Source: an uncultured Plesiomonas sp. (GTDB taxonomy: Bacteria > Pseudomonadota > Gammaproteobacteria > Enterobacterales > CAMTGL01). From it: a DNA stretch of 7,665 bases. The notes below the pieces were generated by a model. The model worked only from the letters and a program-made list of their open reading frames with translations. It was not told the DNA's origin and searched no databases. Positions 6,453 to 7,665 of the stretch are shown here, piece after piece (the first letter of the stretch is position 1; every line of letters starts with the position of its first letter). The stretch lies in contig CAMTGL010000094.1 of the NCBI GenBank assembly GCA_947071955.1, positions 1 through 7,665 on the forward strand, written 5' to 3'. Position numbers and translations under genes: made by a program.

Positions 6453-6977
6453 ATGCAAAAAGGGCTGACTTTAATTGAATTGTTGATCACTATAGTGGTA
6501 GCCACTATTTTAATGGGGGTTGCTGTGCCCTCGTATCAGCAATTAAAAGATAATAGAATATTAAATGACCAAGCCTCTGTATTAACATCGTTTATTGAAA
6601 GAGCCAAAATATCTGCTGTTAGAAGTAATAAAAAAATATATTTCTCACTCTACAAAAGTAATAACTCACCAGATTGGTGTGTTGGTGCTACAGATAAAAT
6701 AAGTAAATGTAATTGTTTGACAAACTATAATGAATGTACTGTTAATGATCTTGTTTTTTATCATGCTGATGATAGAAGCGTTGATATCACAATAAACAAT
6801 TTTTTAAATGGAAAAGGGAGTCAAGATTTCTCTTTTGATGGGAAAAGAAGTACATCGAGTAGTGGTAATATCATTTTATCAAACAACCATGCTCAAATTA
6901 AGATTAAAATATCAAGTATGGGAAGACTTAGCCTTTGTTCTGATGATGGCGTAGGTGGGTATCAAAAATGTTCTTAA
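6453..6977 (+). CDS. GspH/FimT-family pseudopilin, PpdA-like
   Basis: A 174-residue prepilin. The short leader MQKG is followed by LTLIELL, giving Glu at mature position 5, and Pro26 is mature position 22. The hydrophobic helix covers about residues 5-27. The C-terminal half has the GR-x-LC pattern (GRLSLC, 157-162) and a final Cys173, as in FimT/GspH proteins and in E. coli PpdA, which ends in a similar GRLRLC segment. Six cysteines (76, 86, 88, 95, 162, 173) suggest up to three disulfides in the periplasm. The start ATG at 6453 has AAGGAG at 6441-6446, six bases upstream; an in-frame TTG at 6405 would add 16 residues before the leader and is unlikely. Such proteins are minor subunits that help start pilus assembly. 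It overlaps the next gene by 10 bases. It is very AT-rich. PpdA orthology is likely but not certain. Confidence 0.85.
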   Translation: MQKGLTLIELLITIVVATILMGVAVPSYQQLKDNRILNDQASVLTSFIERAKISAVRSNKKIYFSLYKSNNSPDWCVGATDKISKCNCLTNYNECTVNDLVFYHADDRSVDITINNFLNGKGSQDFSFDGKRSTSSSGNIILSNNHAQIKIKISSMGRLSLCSDDGVGGYQKCS

Positions 6978-7665
6978 GAAAAGGCTACAGTCTTGTTGAA
7001 CTATTAATAGCCATGGTCATTGGTAGTGCTCTCATTTTATTAGTGGGTGATGTTTATGTTAAGTCAAGCATTGCTATTAAAACCCTACAAGATACTAGAT
7101 ACTTAGAAAGTGAGATGAACCGTGTTTTATCACTGATAACAAAAGATGTTAAACGTGCAGGATATGTTAATTTCTATAAGAATAACATGATTGATAGAAA
7201 TCATGAATCATTTTACTATCAGTATAAAAACAATGGCATAGTGTATAAAAAGTCACCCTTTAATGTTGATGGTGCAGGGAGTTGCATTCTGTTTTTTTAT
7301 GATTTAGATAATAATGGGTGTATTGGTGGTGATAATATAACGACTAATACATCATGCTCTGCATTTTCATCTCAAATAACTCAAGATAAAAACAATGAAA
7401 CGTTTGGTTATAAGTTTGATGATGATAATAAAAATGTTGATGCATCAGTGAGTTTTGCAAATTCGTGTAGTAACACAGGTTGGTATTCAATGTTTGATGG
7501 AGGCAGGATAAAGGTTACCGACTTTAAAATAAAAAACATAAATCACACTGAAGTTACTTTAGTTGATCAAACGAGTAAAGCATTCATTCCATCAATGGAT
7601 ATAGAGATAAAAGCATCTATGCGGAGTAATACAGCAATTGAACGTGTTATGTCAATGAGTGTAAC
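6968..7665 (+). CDS. PilW/PpdB-like pseudopilin, 3' end cut by window
   Basis: The frame is open from ATG at 6968 to the window edge: 232 codons plus two bases, with no stop. The leader MFLRKG is followed by YSLVELL with Glu at mature position 5, then a hydrophobic helix to about residue 27. Features shared with E. coli PpdB as I remember it include DVKRAGY (60-66), a Cys-containing CILFFYDLDNNG strand-loop (106-117), FGYKF (146-150), SC-x3-GW (166-172) followed by a TDFKI strand, and a late strand IEIKASMRS. Cys are at 106, 118, 130 and 167. The expected product is a minor pilin of roughly PpdB/PilW or GspJ type, near its C-terminus at the window end. The ribosome site AGGTGG (6953-6958) lies in the preceding gene, and the 10-base overlap suggests translational coupling. 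In E. coli ppdA-ppdB is followed by ygdB, ppdC and recC; what follows here is not visible. Confidence 0.85.
   Translation, partial: MFLRKGYSLVELLIAMVIGSALILLVGDVYVKSSIAIKTLQDTRYLESEMNRVLSLITKDVKRAGYVNFYKNNMIDRNHESFYYQYKNNGIVYKKSPFNVDGAGSCILFFYDLDNNGCIGGDNITTNTSCSAFSSQITQDKNNETFGYKFDDDNKNVDASVSFANSCSNTGWYSMFDGGRIKVTDFKIKNINHTEVTLVDQTSKAFIPSMDIEIKASMRSNTAIERVMSMSV

Noticed and set aside
6156..6458. Minus-strand 100-codon frame overlapping the PilE-like gene
   Set aside because: It is the same strand in another frame, and its Cys-rich part is a frame-shifted reading of the pilin helix codons.

Overview
The window reads as the chromosome of a gammaproteobacterium, most likely a member of the Enterobacterales. 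PurL, SatP (YaaH), DnaK and DnaJ all look enterobacterial across their full visible length, and the dnaK leader carries a heat-shock promoter laid out like the E. coli one. Genus cannot be fixed from the sequence. The gene order differs from E. coli: purL lies beside satP-dnaK-dnaJ, and dnaJ is followed by type IV pilin-like genes.

Layout. Bases 1-1530 are the 3' part of purL (purine synthesis) on the + strand. It converges on satP (acetate/succinate transporter, - strand, 1726-2325), with a bidirectional terminator at about 1587-1621 between them. The 405-base gap 2326-2730 separates the divergent satP and dnaK. It holds the satP leader, which contains a terminator-like hairpin, and a clear sigma-32 promoter for dnaK. 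Then comes the dnaK-dnaJ chaperone operon (2731-5866). Its 91-base spacer folds into two hairpins that resemble the conserved enterobacterial dnaK-dnaJ spacer RNA. A hairpin overlaps the dnaJ stop codon, and a bidirectional terminator follows at 5915-5944.

From 5960 to the right edge is a set of three prepilin-like genes. A PilE-like pilin (- strand) is divergent from a pair on the + strand: a FimT/GspH/PpdA-like pseudopilin and an overlapping PilW/PpdB-like pseudopilin cut off by the window end. All three have a leader peptide ending in Gly followed by a Glu at mature position 5, so they are probably processed by a PilD/GspO-type peptidase and used as minor components of a type IV pilus or related fibre. 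The two + strand genes are strikingly AT-rich compared with the housekeeping genes.

The housekeeping genes are ordinary. The parts worth a second look are the pilin cluster and its location, the satP leader hairpin, and the structured RNA between dnaK and dnaJ. I found no CRISPR array, transposase, tRNA, rRNA or clearly new system.
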